The notes beneath the pieces were generated by a model that saw nothing but the letters and a program-made list of their open reading frames with translations, had not been told where the DNA came from and did not search any database. From Butyrivibrio sp. (lineage in GTDB: Bacteria > Bacillota > Clostridia > Lachnospirales > Lachnospiraceae), in contig JAILJR010000010.1 of the NCBI GenBank assembly GCA_024694565.1, positions 1 to 64,000 on the forward strand: a stretch of 64,000 nt of DNA. The letters run 5' to 3'. Positions 8,357 to 17,089 of the stretch are shown piece by piece (within the stretch, counting starts at the first letter, position 1; every line of letters starts with the position of its first letter). The position numbers were made by a program, and so were the translations under genes.

Positions 8357-9868
8357 TTAGAATTGTGTTGCATAACTCATAACCTTCTCCTGAGTCATGT
8401 CACTTTCCTCTGTTATCTCTCCTCTGAGTTTACCGTTACACATTACATAAAGTCTGTCTGACATACCAAGCAGCTCTGCCATTTCTGAGGATATCATTAT
8501 GATAGCCTTACCCTGTTTGGCCAGATCTGTCATGATCTCATATATCTCATGCTTGGCTCCTACGTCGATACCTCTTGTAGGCTCATCCATGATGAGGATA
8601 TCAGGGTCATTGGCAAGCCATCTTGAAACGATAACCTTCTGCTGGTTACCACCTGAAAGATTGGCAATATGCTGCTGCATGTTTGGTGTCTTGATACTCA
8701 GCTTGTCAATACTGTCTTCGACAACCTTATTGATTTTCTTATGGTCAAGAACAAAACCAGCGGTCAAAAACTTGTTATAAACAGAAACACCAACGTTATC
8801 CTTAATTGAGAGGCAGCCGAAGATACCATTTCCTCTTCTGTCCTCAGTGATCATTCCGATTCCGGCATTCATCGCATCTCTCGGAGACTTGATGGTTACA
8901 TTTTTACCATGGATCGTAATCGTTCCGGCTGAAAGATTTCTTATACCGAACAGACCTTCCATAAGCTCTGTTCTCTGAGCACCAACCAGTCCGCCGAAGC
9001 CGAGGATCTCACCCTTTCTGAGATTGAAGGATATATCCTGGAAAGACTTCTCGTGGATAGAAGAAATTCCCTTGACCTCCATGATCACCTCACCCGGAGT
9101 TCTGTCTTTTTCCGGATAGATATTAGTGAGCTCACGTCCAACCATCTTGGCGATGATATCATCGATTGACATGTCCTTAGCCGGCCAGGTTCCGATATAT
9201 GTACCATCACGCATTACCGTGATATCATCGGCAATTCGCTTGATCTCATCCATCTTGTGAGAGATGTAGATCATGGCAACACCCTTGGCTCTAAGGCCTT
9301 CCATAATCTTGAAAAGTGCCTCAACTTCTTTATCTGATAGGGAAGATGTAGGCTCGTCGAAAATGATAACCTTGGCGTCATGTGAAACTGCCTTCGCAAT
9401 CTCTACTGACTGCATCTGTCCGATAGACAGTGTGTCAAGCTGTGCCTTGGGATCAAAATCCATTCCGACTTCCTTGAGCCACTTCCCTGTTTCTTCGTAC
9501 ATAGTCTTGTGGTCGATCATCTGGATCGGACCGAATTTCTTTACCGGGAATCTTCCAAGGAACATGTTCTCTCCCACACTTCTTGCAAGTACCGGCTGAA
9601 GCTCCTGATGAACCATTGCTATACCTTTTTTCATAGCATCGTCAGGATTTTCTATTGTTGTCTTCTCCCCGTCAATGTATATCTCTCCGGCGTCCATCTT
9701 ATAAATGCCGAAAAGACATTTCATAAGTGTTGATTTACCGGCTCCGTTCTCTCCCATAAGTGCATGGACGGTACCGGGCCTAACTGCCAACTGTACGTTA
9801 TCCAGTGCCTTTACACCGGGAAAGGATTTGGATACACCCCGTAGTTCCAATTTGTACTCTGATGCCAT
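8357..9868 (-). CDS. mglA: Galactose/methylgalactoside ABC ATPase
   Basis: A 503-residue protein with two fused ABC domains, as in all MglA/RbsA proteins. The first has Walker A GENGAGKST near residue 39, the signature LSIGQMQSVEIAKA and Walker B VIIFDEPTSS. The second, from about residue 260, has a degenerate Walker A (GGLVGAQRTELMEG), the signature LSGGNQQKV and ILIMDEPTRGID. It hydrolyses ATP on the cytoplasmic side to drive sugar import through MglC. It follows mglB after a 112-base gap containing a terminator-like hairpin, so it is probably expressed below the level of mglB. Confidence 0.96.
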   Translation of the reverse strand: MASEYKLELRGVSKSFPGVKALDNVQLAVRPGTVHALMGENGAGKSTLMKCLFGIYKMDAGEIYIDGEKTTIENPDDAMKKGIAMVHQELQPVLARSVGENMFLGRFPVKKFGPIQMIDHKTMYEETGKWLKEVGMDFDPKAQLDTLSIGQMQSVEIAKAVSHDAKVIIFDEPTSSLSDKEVEALFKIMEGLRAKGVAMIYISHKMDEIKRIADDITVMRDGTYIGTWPAKDMSIDDIIAKMVGRELTNIYPEKDRTPGEVIMEVKGISSIHEKSFQDISFNLRKGEILGFGGLVGAQRTELMEGLFGIRNLSAGTITIHGKNVTIKSPRDAMNAGIGMITEDRRGNGIFGCLSIKDNVGVSVYNKFLTAGFVLDHKKINKVVEDSIDKLSIKTPNMQQHIANLSGGNQQKVIVSRWLANDPDILIMDEPTRGIDVGAKHEIYEIMTDLAKQGKAIIMISSEMAELLGMSDRLYVMCNGKLRGEITEESDMTQEKVMSYATQF

Positions 9869-9897
9869 ACCTTCTTCCTTTCTGCTTTGCTTCCTTT

Positions 9898-9932
9898 AAA
9901 AAGTGGTGCGGATGAATGAACATCCGCGCCAC
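9898..9932 (-). terminator. Intercistronic hairpin between mglB and mglA
   Basis: On the minus strand GTGGCGCGGATG pairs with CATCCGCACCAC (one C-A mismatch) around a six-base loop, followed by five T residues. It sits 48 bases past the mglB stop and 30 bases before the mglA start. Its form fits a leaky terminator or 3'-end stabiliser that keeps binding protein in excess over the ATPase, as is common in binding-protein operons. Confidence 0.75.
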
Positions 9933-9980
9933 CTGATTTACCTTACACAGATCCTCAAATCTGCCTAGTGTTCCGGTTAA

Positions 9981-11135
9981 TTACTTAAGGCTGTCAAGAA
10001 CAGACTGAGCGTTGTCAGTTGTAACCTTAACGTAATCGCAACCAATGTAGTGATCGTTGCCAGCACCTGTCAGATAGTTGATAGCTGCATCTGCTGCACC
10101 ATGTGACTGAGCAATGTGATCGTTAAATACTGTACCTGTCATCTTGCCTGCAATAACATCCTCAAGAGCCTCTGTAAGAGCGTCAACACCTACAAGATAG
10201 ATGTCCTCGTTAACCTTGCGGCCAGCTGCCTCGATTGACTGAAGAGCGCCAAGAGCCATAGCGTCGTTGTTGCAGAATACAACTTCTGTCTCAGGATGAG
10301 CTGAAAGTGAGTTAGCAACGAGCTGCTGAGCTGTAGCCTGATCCCACATACCAACCTGATCATCGAGCTCATCAACTGTCCAGCCTGCATCCTCAAGAGC
10401 CTTAACTGAGAACTCTGTACGATACTGAGCATCAACGTTCTCCGGGTCACCTTCGATCATGATGTACTGGATCTTGCCGTCCTTGTTGAGGTCGATCTTC
10501 TCCTGGCCCATATCTACAAGGATCTCGCCCTGCATTGTTCCGGACTGACGAGCATCACATCCAACGTATGTAACATCCCAGCCGTTTGAATCCCATCTTG
10601 CTTCCTCGTCTGCATCAGGCTCACGGTTGATGTATACAAGAGGAATATTAGCGCCAACTACCTGATCTGTGATAGTAGCTGCTGATGAAGAGTTAACAGG
10701 ATTGATGATGAGAACGTCAACACCCTGTGTGATGAAGTTCTGGATCTGGTTTGTCTGTGTAGCCTGGTCATTAGCGCCGTCTACGATTGTGATGTTCTCT
10801 TTTGTAAATCCCTGAGCAATGAGGTAATTCTCAAGCTCTGTACGGAACAATGTCATGAAGTTGTCAGCAAACTGATAGATACAAACTCCAACCTTCTTGT
10901 CTGCAAGATCAGCATTTCCAGCCTCTGCAGTAGCTGTCTCTGCAACTGACTCAGCAGCTGTAGCAGCATCTGTAGCAGCATCTGTAGCTGTATCAGCCTT
11001 AGCTTCTTCCTTAGAAGCCTCAGCAGCAGGCTCTGATGAAGGTGCAGCGGGCTGTGATCCACTTGCTCCACATCCTGCGAGCATAGACATTGTCATTGCG
11101 GAAACTGTCAAAAGACTAACCAATTTCTTTTTCAT
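9981..11135 (-). CDS. mglB: Galactose/glucose-binding lipoprotein
   Basis: A 384-residue solute-binding lipoprotein. The signal peptide ends in a good lipobox (MSMLAGCGASG, Cys about residue 22), followed by a low-complexity Ala/Thr/Glu linker to about residue 75 and then the periplasmic-binding fold: KVGVCIYQFADNFMTLFRTE, VLIINPVNSSSAATITDQVV, IQYIMIEGDPENVDAQYRTE, VVFCNNDAMALGALQSIEAA and YLVGVDALTEALEDVIAGKM. It captures D-galactose/D-glucose outside the membrane and delivers it to MglC/MglA. It starts the operon with AAGGAGG before the ATG and an extended -10 element upstream. The second lipoprotein at 929 closely resembles it. Confidence 0.95.
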   Translation of the reverse strand: MKKKLVSLLTVSAMTMSMLAGCGASGSQPAAPSSEPAAEASKEEAKADTATDAATDAATAAESVAETATAEAGNADLADKKVGVCIYQFADNFMTLFRTELENYLIAQGFTKENITIVDGANDQATQTNQIQNFITQGVDVLIINPVNSSSAATITDQVVGANIPLVYINREPDADEEARWDSNGWDVTYVGCDARQSGTMQGEILVDMGQEKIDLNKDGKIQYIMIEGDPENVDAQYRTEFSVKALEDAGWTVDELDDQVGMWDQATAQQLVANSLSAHPETEVVFCNNDAMALGALQSIEAAGRKVNEDIYLVGVDALTEALEDVIAGKMTGTVFNDHIAQSHGAADAAINYLTGAGNDHYIGCDYVKVTTDNAQSVLDSLK

Positions 11136-11178
11136 TTTTCTTCCTCCTTAGAAGTTTTACAATTTGTTTACAATGAGC

Positions 11179-11187
11179 ATTATAGCA
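11179..11187 (-). promoter_or_regulatory. Extended -10 promoter element for mglB
   Basis: On the minus strand TGCTATAAT is a perfect extended -10 (TGn-TATAAT). It would start transcription about 37 bases before mglB. The -35 region is weak (TGTTTT), which fits an activator-dependent promoter, perhaps for the response regulator at 5003. No operator box was identified. Confidence 0.6.
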
Positions 11188-11640
11188 ATGCATATATAGT
11201 AAAAACATAGAGAATTCTTCTTTCAATCTTAAAAATTCTATGATTTTTTTGTGCGCTTTGTACATATTGCCCAAATGGGCTATTCACAGTTTGTTCAAAT
11301 ATTTCAAATTTATTACAATTTATTGCGGAAACTCTAAAAAATTGCCTTCCATAAGGGCATCATGATTCGTATAAATATTTTTCGCTGCAATTCGTCTGCC
11401 CCGGCCAGCAGCTGAATTCTTCATCCTGTTTTATCTTGTAATTTCGATAATTAAATTTCAAAAATATGGTAAAATATAGAAATAAACATGTCGATACTTA
11501 TTAATATATGGTTTACCGTTTACCTGATTTTCAATTCTCAGGACAGATCGGCAATCATATTGAAAGATTTTTATCATCTAAGGAACTGTTTGAAAATAAA
11601 CTTTCAATTTTGTGCCGTGTTTTTGTTCGAGTGCACTGCT
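11188..11640. other. AT-rich divergent intergenic region
   Basis: This non-coding stretch separates mglB from the plus-strand metallopeptidase gene. It is AT-rich and contains no credible reading frame or RNA gene that I can recognise. TGGTAAAAT at 11468-11476 is a possible extended -10 for the plus strand but would give a leader of about 280 bases. Nothing else is supported. Confidence 0.4.
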
Positions 11641-11696
11641 CAAAAATCATGCGAATAGCAGGCTATGTAACTGATTTTTGATAAGTCCGATCGGAC
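11641..11696 (+). promoter_or_regulatory. Structured leader / operator dyads before metallopeptidase
   Basis: CAAAAATCA (11641-11649) pairs perfectly with TGATTTTTG (11672-11680), enclosing a second stem ATAGC/GCTAT and a symmetric 5x5 internal loop. It is followed at once by the perfect 12-base palindrome GTCCGATCGGAC (11685-11696). Both lie 60-120 bases before the metallopeptidase start. The nested stem could be a regulatory RNA leader and the palindrome a dimeric repressor site. No known riboswitch consensus was recognised. Confidence 0.45.
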
Positions 11697-11758
11697 AAAA
11701 AGACAAGCATAATGGAAATCTGTTTTTATACAGTTCCTCCCCTTAAAGGAGTCTGCAT

Positions 11759-14700
11759 ATGAAGAATTTTAGGTGCTTTCTGAGCATATTCTTATGTCTG
11801 TTTATCTTTTTCGCAAATACAAATGCATTATGCGCAAAAGCCGCGCCGCTAAATCAGCCGGATTCCAGGAAGATAGCCTCAGCCATTGACACAACTGCAA
11901 AAACGCAGCATTCCGGTTCTTCAAATTACTATGACAATCTGAAGAACGGAAAATATACTTTCATAAAGTCTTTTCAGATATCGGGGCTGGATGCACCTCA
12001 GAACGGGCATCTGTTGGACGGCACTGCTACTGTTACTGCTGACAACGGATATACCTGGGAAATCCCGGTACTCTGGGTCAACAATGACGGGGATCTGGTT
12101 AAGGTTGCCATCGAAGTTGATGAATCTGTAAGGAGCTATCCCGTATTTGCTTTTTATCTGCCTCAGGGTTATGCGCTGACTTTTGGAGAGAAGTCCAGCT
12201 ACGACATCAAGGTCCCGGATTTTGTGAATACTCTTTTTAACAGGACAGGTGTTGCCACTCTTTCAAATCCCGACCGCGGCATCACATATATCACTCCTCT
12301 TCTTCCGGGAAAAGACAGGGTTCTTGTCAGGGTTCCTGCAGGCTATTACGATGAGCCCGTAAGCACACCCGGCAGCGATGGCGGCGAATCAGAGGGCGGA
12401 ATGCCTTACAACGATGATCCATGTTATCCCTGGCCGGATATCGTTGATCCTGACACTCTTCAGTATGAAAATTATAATCCTGATTTTTCTGCTGACGAAG
12501 CCCAGGACATTGCAAACAGGCACGGAAGTCCGGAGGCTATTGCAGCCATAGGTGCAGACAATGTCGCATGGCTGGTATCCTATATTAAGGATGTGATCGA
12601 GCCTGAAGCAGTAGCTCTTTTGACCCAGAGCTTCCCAGCCTACGCTGCAGCTGCCGCAAATAATGAATTGGGAAAAGAGCTTGGTGTCTATATCTATTAC
12701 TCCGATAAAGATGAGGATCAGGCTGTTGCATATGTAAAAGCAACGCCCGACAACTCCACCGGCGCCGTCAAATATGTGCTGGCAGTTAATTCCTACTACT
12801 ATTACAATCTTGATGAAGATGCGCTTAAAGATAATCCTACATTTAATGACGACTCTGATATCAAGCTGGACACAACCATCATCCATGAAATGATGCATGC
12901 TCTCATGGACGATTACACAAGAACCGGCATGCTTGGAATGCAATATGTTCAGGGTGGTGACTTTTACACATATAACCCGGATGCTGACTTCCCTGAGTGG
13001 TTTGTTGAAGGTATAGCTACTTCTGTGGGAAGCCCTTACCAGTATTGGAACAGCACACTGAAAAACAGCTACGGATATGATGGCACATCCTATTCAAATC
13101 TTCTGGACGCATATCTGTCTGATGAGGCACTTCACCTTGATTATTCAGATGGATTATCGCTCAACGGTGATTCCGACATCAGAGAGAGTGCTTATGTCAG
13201 CGGCTATCTTGCCAACGTATACCTCGGATACCTCGCTGCAAGAAAGTACGACGGAATTGATGCCATCACCGAATACGAAAACGGGGACTACTCTATTAAC
13301 AGCCTTGTAATCAGGAGCGGAGTAAATCATATTCTTGAGGAGCTTCACAATGGAAAAACTCTTGATGACATAATCTTTGAAATCTCGGATTTTGGAGATA
13401 CTGTCTTATACCTTGATACAGATGATTTTGCAGACAAGTTCATCGCAAATGAAGACGACAGCATTACCGACAACGGCATTTCGCTCGCATTTACTACCAA
13501 GTTCCTCAATTATCTTGAGAGTAACAGTATTGGCGAATATGTGGCAAACGGATCTATCCTCACCGATTTCACAGATGTAACACCTATTCTGCTGTCCGCT
13601 GATCTTCTTTCAAATCCGCAGACTGCCCTTATTCTTACAGACAGTCAGGAGCCGGTAGCGTCAACAGTTGATCCCAAGATAGCATTAAAGTCCGGCGGAA
13701 AGTCAGAGACAGGCATTGTTGAGGGTGAAGATTTTGATGATAAGCTGGTTGCATTCCCGGAAAAAAATGTGGCAATGTCCACGGACACTACTGCTGCACC
13801 GGCTTCAAAATCGGATATAAAGGCCGCAGATACGGCTACTGCTGCTACTTCTAATGAAAAGAATTTAGAAGACAATATAGAAAAAGGAATTACGGCTAAT
13901 GAGAAGAATTTGAAGTCCGATACAGAAAGCGGAACCGTTACTAATGAAAAGAATTTGAAAGCTGATACAGAAAACGGAACCGTTACTAATGAAAAGAATT
14001 TGAAAGCTGATACAGAAAGCGGACCTTCGGGTAATGAAAAGGATTTGAAAGCTTCCGAAGAAAATCAAATTGTGGTTCCCGTTGATAATCAGGAAGCTTC
14101 ATCAGCTGAAAAATCTATGATTGACAACAATGATTCAAAAGCTATCACCAGTCTGGAAGAAAGCGCGATAACTGCCAATGCCAAAGAAGAAATTTCAAAA
14201 TCTCAAAGCAGCGTCGATTCAAAAGAAATAAGCTCAATATTTGATGCCATACAAACCGGAATTGATGAACACAAAGAGATAGCAGAACGCAGTGCAAATT
14301 CCTCTGATCAGACTACTACTGCTTCTGCCGGCGGAGTGAATGCTTCTGGCGAAGAGACAGCACTCTTTAACGGCGGGGCTGATCCTGAAACGAAAACAGA
14401 AGCAGATCAGCAAACTTCTTCAGCTTCTTCCAATCCGTCAGAGACTCCATCAGGTGAGAATGAGTCTTCCGAAATTGAAAGCAGTTCATCTTCCGATAGC
14501 GATGCTCTATCACCGGAAATGATGGCTGACGCACAGTCAATCAGAAATGCTTTAGCTGAAGGACAGATACATTCATTAACCCCCGAACAGCTTGCTATTC
14601 TTTCAGAGGATACATCAGGCTCTGACAATTCTTCTGAGTCAGCAAATAAGAGTACTGCTCCGGGTGAGAAACAAAATGATTCGTCTGTATCAGCTGATAT

Positions 14701-15481
14701 AGCACAGAAAACCAGCACCGGCAATGTTGATGGAGCACAGGATAACCCAGCTACTTCAGCAGATTTGACTCAGGGGACAGGTCAAAGCAAGGCTGATGAA
14801 TTGCAGTACGACTCAACCTCTTCTGCAGATTCAGCTCAGGGTGCAGAGCAAGGCAAGGCTGATGAAACACAATACAGCCCAACCTCTTCTGCAGATTCAG
14901 CTCAGGATGCAGAGCAAAGCAAGGCTGATGAAACACAATCCGGCCCAACCTCTTCTGCAGATCCGGCTCAGGCATCCGGGCAAGACAAGGCTGTTGAATC
15001 ACAGAACGTTCCAACCTCTTCAGAAGATTCTACTCAGGGAAGAGAGAATGATAAAGCTGAAGAACCGGAGGAAAATACTGCTGCTTCTTCTACTGCTACG
15101 CAGGACACAGATGCTGGCAAGACTGATGATTCACAGGATAATACTGATAATTCATCTGATGCCCCGAAGGACGATGAAGCAGGAAAGGCTGATGATTCAC
15201 AAGTAACCGAAGTTGTAACGAATGATAAAGCACAGGATGATATAACTAACGGCAGTGAAACTGAGCAGGAAAATGGGTTGACTGATTCAGGTTCAGCAGT
15301 TACAATAGACGAGTTAGAAAACGCTCCGGCAGATATTTCTATTTCAGGTCCGGAACCGGAAGCAGATGATACAGATGACAATTCATCAGACGATCAGCAG
15401 ATACTTGATGCGCTGCCTGCTACCGATGACAATGACAGTGAGAGTGATTCAGCTGCTGATACTGCTCCACCTGTAGAATAA
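11759..15481 (+). CDS. Secreted zinc metallopeptidase with long repetitive acidic tail
   Basis: 1240 residues, with a good ribosome site AAAGGAG seven bases before the ATG. Residues 1-29 form a signal peptide ending LCAKAA. The middle region holds an HEMMH zinc motif at residues 376-380, and FPEWFVEGIATS follows with Glu417 as the probable third ligand, the arrangement of gluzincin peptidases. After about residue 640 the protein becomes low-complexity and rich in Ser, Thr, Glu, Asp and Gln. It contains five 15-residue NEKNL-type repeats (about residues 700-775) and about seven degenerating 22-residue repeats around KADE-Q-TSSADSAQ (about residues 1000-1150). No sortase motif or C-terminal membrane anchor is visible, so it may be released or held non-covalently. 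The substrate is unknown. Confidence 0.85.
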   Translation: MKNFRCFLSIFLCLFIFFANTNALCAKAAPLNQPDSRKIASAIDTTAKTQHSGSSNYYDNLKNGKYTFIKSFQISGLDAPQNGHLLDGTATVTADNGYTWEIPVLWVNNDGDLVKVAIEVDESVRSYPVFAFYLPQGYALTFGEKSSYDIKVPDFVNTLFNRTGVATLSNPDRGITYITPLLPGKDRVLVRVPAGYYDEPVSTPGSDGGESEGGMPYNDDPCYPWPDIVDPDTLQYENYNPDFSADEAQDIANRHGSPEAIAAIGADNVAWLVSYIKDVIEPEAVALLTQSFPAYAAAAANNELGKELGVYIYYSDKDEDQAVAYVKATPDNSTGAVKYVLAVNSYYYYNLDEDALKDNPTFNDDSDIKLDTTIIHEMMHALMDDYTRTGMLGMQYVQGGDFYTYNPDADFPEWFVEGIATSVGSPYQYWNSTLKNSYGYDGTSYSNLLDAYLSDEALHLDYSDGLSLNGDSDIRESAYVSGYLANVYLGYLAARKYDGIDAITEYENGDYSINSLVIRSGVNHILEELHNGKTLDDIIFEISDFGDTVLYLDTDDFADKFIANEDDSITDNGISLAFTTKFLNYLESNSIGEYVANGSILTDFTDVTPILLSADLLSNPQTALILTDSQEPVASTVDPKIALKSGGKSETGIVEGEDFDDKLVAFPEKNVAMSTDTTAAPASKSDIKAADTATAATSNEKNLEDNIEKGITANEKNLKSDTESGTVTNEKNLKADTENGTVTNEKNLKADTESGPSGNEKDLKASEENQIVVPVDNQEASSAEKSMIDNNDSKAITSLEESAITANAKEEISKSQSSVDSKEISSIFDAIQTGIDEHKEIAERSANSSDQTTTASAGGVNASGEETALFNGGADPETKTEADQQTSSASSNPSETPSGENESSEIESSSSSDSDALSPEMMADAQSIRNALAEGQIHSLTPEQLAILSEDTSGSDNSSESANKSTAPGEKQNDSSVSADIAQKTSTGNVDGAQDNPATSADLTQGTGQSKADELQYDSTSSADSAQGAEQGKADETQYSPTSSADSAQDAEQSKADETQSGPTSSADPAQASGQDKAVESQNVPTSSEDSTQGRENDKAEEPEENTAASSTATQDTDAGKTDDSQDNTDNSSDAPKDDEAGKADDSQVTEVVTNDKAQDDITNGSETEQENGLTDSGSAVTIDELENAPADISISGPEPEADDTDDNSSDDQQILDALPATDDNDSESDSAADTAPPVE
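13850..14074 (+). repeat. 45-bp tandem repeats inside metallopeptidase gene
   Basis: About five in-frame copies of a 45-base unit encode NEKNLKADTENGTVT-like peptides. The middle copies are nearly identical at the DNA level, suggesting recent expansion by slippage or unequal recombination. Confidence 0.85.
14775..15212 (+). repeat. 66-bp tandem repeats inside metallopeptidase gene
   Basis: About seven in-frame copies of a 66-base unit encode 22-residue repeats beginning QGAEQGKADETQ and ending TSSADSA. The first three or four are close copies; later ones decay towards the C terminus. Confidence 0.8.
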
Positions 15482-15545
15482 TTCTATAGCAAAGACCCAT
15501 GCAAGCAAAATTGTATTCAATCCCTCTTGCATGTTCCGTGCAAAA

Positions 15546-15574
15546 AAATGCACCTGCTAAAGGCAGGTGCATTT
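15546..15574. terminator. Bidirectional terminator
   Basis: AAATGCACCTGC pairs perfectly with GCAGGTGCATTT around a five-base loop. T-rich sequence follows on the plus strand and a run of seven A residues precedes it, giving a T run on the minus strand. It serves the metallopeptidase gene and the convergent gene at 15716. Confidence 0.9.
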
Positions 15575-15677
15575 CTTTTATATCAGCCAATCAGACTGCT
15601 GCTGGCTAGTTCACCAAATAACAAATTTTAAAATTTCGTTAGATTTGACCCGAAGTAGACACTTGTAATGGAATCTT

Positions 15678-15713
15678 ATGAGTTGTCCGACAAAAGCTCG
15701 CCAGGGCGACTCA
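15678..15713. repeat. Mini-hairpin derivative of palindromic element (alpha arm)
   Basis: ATGAGTTGTCC at the left pairs with GGGCGACTCAT at the right (two G-T wobbles), with CGACAAAAGCTCGCCA between. It is a collapsed copy of the element arms seen at 34000 and 16327, with the whole core lost. It lies two bases from the stop codon of the gene at 15716. Confidence 0.75.
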
Positions 15714-15715
15714 TC

Positions 15716-16228
15716 TTATTCGAATGTAACCGTATGGCTTATTGCGTAACCACTCTCCTCTTTTTCATAGTCTGCGCTATAAGAGAAGCTTTCCCCGGAC
15801 GTTTTTGAATTCTGGATGTTTGCAGCGTACCATTCAGGGAAGACATCTTCTGAAATCAGCATCTTAAAGGTGAGCACAGAGCTATCGCTGTAATTATTCT
15901 TTATAACCAGGGCGAGTTCCCTGTAATAGTCATCCAATGTGTCATACGTCACAGGACTTACAAGTCCGAGATTTTTTGTTCCGCCCTTGATATCCTTTTC
16001 TGTACTGTTTCGCTTTTCAATTTCCTGCAGAAGCGCTTCTATATCTGCCTTGGATACATCATCTTCGTCTAAAGAAGCTGCTTTATTGCTGTTGTTTTTT
16101 GAAAGTTTGACGGCAATATTTGAAAAGCCACTTGCCAATGATGGATTCTTTGCGCAAAGAATGATCATCAGACATGAAAAAATGATCAATCCAAGCATAA
16201 TATAAAGAACTCTAGAAAATGTCTTCAT
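15716..16228 (-). CDS. Membrane-anchored protein, unknown function
   Basis: About 170 residues: one N-terminal membrane helix (VLYIMLGLIIFSCLMIILC), then an acidic linker with a short helical stretch (SKADIEALLQEIEKRN) and an extracytoplasmic domain rich in Tyr and Ser. The ATG at 16228 is preferred to the upstream TTG because GGAGATAGG precedes it. No family is recognised. It is the last of a minus-strand group of four membrane-bound or secreted proteins (15716-19333) and may belong with them. Hairpin derivatives of the palindromic element lie on both sides. Confidence 0.6.
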   Translation of the reverse strand: MKTFSRVLYIMLGLIIFSCLMIILCAKNPSLASGFSNIAVKLSKNNSNKAASLDEDDVSKADIEALLQEIEKRNSTEKDIKGGTKNLGLVSPVTYDTLDDYYRELALVIKNNYSDSSVLTFKMLISEDVFPEWYAANIQNSKTSGESFSYSADYEKEESGYAISHTVTFE

Positions 16229-16326
16229 AGTTCCTATCTCCAACAAGGTTTCGCCGTCAGGCGAAGTTTCCTATTTAATAAAAAAGAGTACCGCCACTGA
16301 TGGCAAGCACTCCCTTATAAATGATA

Positions 16327-16392
16327 ATGAGTCGCCCGACAAAAGTTCGCCCTTCCAGCTCCGGCTGTGCAAGCTTTTGTCGGGCGACTCAT
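16327..16392. repeat. Short palindromic element (19-bp perfect arms)
   Basis: ATGAGTCGCCCGACAAAAG at the left and its exact complement CTTTTGTCGGGCGACTCAT at the right flank a 28-base loop that still contains CTCCGGCTGTGCA, the start of the inner arm of full elements. This is an internally deleted member of the family in the 315-base gap between two genes. Confidence 0.9.
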
Positions 16393-16411
16393 GATGATCA
16401 TATTCTAAACA

Positions 16412-16566
16412 CTACTCAATCGTTGTACTTCCATCCGGGGTGTTTATTTTTAATAGATTACATTTCTTCAAAGCTTCATACTCAATAACTGTACTGCTAT
16501 CCATGTTGATTATGCGTAATAGCTTACATTTCTGTTAAGCTGCTTACTCAATAACTGTACTGCCAT
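16412..16566 (-). repeat. Three degenerate copies of a gene's 3' end
   Basis: The last codons of the gene at 16544 (DGSTVIE then stop) recur twice downstream at a spacing of about 65 bases, encoding SSTVIEYEALKKCNLLKI and PDGSTTIE before another stop. The DNA shares TACTCAATAACTGTACTGC between copies. It looks like a tandem duplication of the 3' end, now outside the frame's stop. Confidence 0.7.
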
Positions 16567-17089
16567 CAGAGTAGGTTATAACCCAATAGCCCTTACCGGT
16601 GCCGCAGTCCTCGTGATACTCCTTATCTACGATTACTGCTTTCTTTTCTGTTGAAGCATCAGGAGAAGCGGCAAGAGGTGTAATGGTGCTCTCATAGTCT
16701 AAGAGAACATCCTCCGGAATCAGCAATTGCTCGTGGGTGCTGTCCTTACTATCAGAGTTTTCATTAACGGCATTTCCATTTGATGCATTTCCACTTAACG
16801 CATTCCCGATTAATTCATTTCCATTAAGAAAGCTATCATTAACATTAATTCCGTTTACAAAACTCTCATTATTTGAAGTGTTCACGGTTGACACCGGGAC
16901 TGCCTTGATAACAGCGCCATCGATCTCCATACTCTGGTCTGCTCTCACCACCGGAATCCTTGATGTTGAAACGGCTGCCACAAGAGCATCGTGATATTCA
17001 GGGACCATTGCAAACAGAGCAATGTTGATTACAAACGCCGACAGGATTGTTCCCGTGAATATCATTGCAAATGTGACACCCTTTTTCAT
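16544..17089 (-). CDS. Signal-anchored Asn-rich protein, unknown
   Basis: 181 residues with one N-terminal hydrophobic segment (AMIFTGTILSAFVINIALFAM). An Asn/Gly-rich repetitive centre follows, built on a four-to-five residue NGN/GNA-like unit (SFLNGNELIGNALSGNASNG), and a short C-terminal domain ending YWVITYSDGSTVIE. GAGGAG precedes the ATG. It is probably exported. No family is recognised. Its C-terminal motif is repeated downstream of the stop. It lies 126 bases after the transglutaminase-like gene on the same strand. Confidence 0.6.
   Translation of the reverse strand: MKKGVTFAMIFTGTILSAFVINIALFAMVPEYHDALVAAVSTSRIPVVRADQSMEIDGAVIKAVPVSTVNTSNNESFVNGINVNDSFLNGNELIGNALSGNASNGNAVNENSDSKDSTHEQLLIPEDVLLDYESTITPLAASPDASTEKKAVIVDKEYHEDCGTGKGYWVITYSDGSTVIE

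Noticed and set aside
11641-11680. Known c-di-GMP riboswitch before the metallopeptidase gene
   Set aside because: The stem pattern does not contain the conserved GEMM core bases; only an uncharacterised hairpin is supported.
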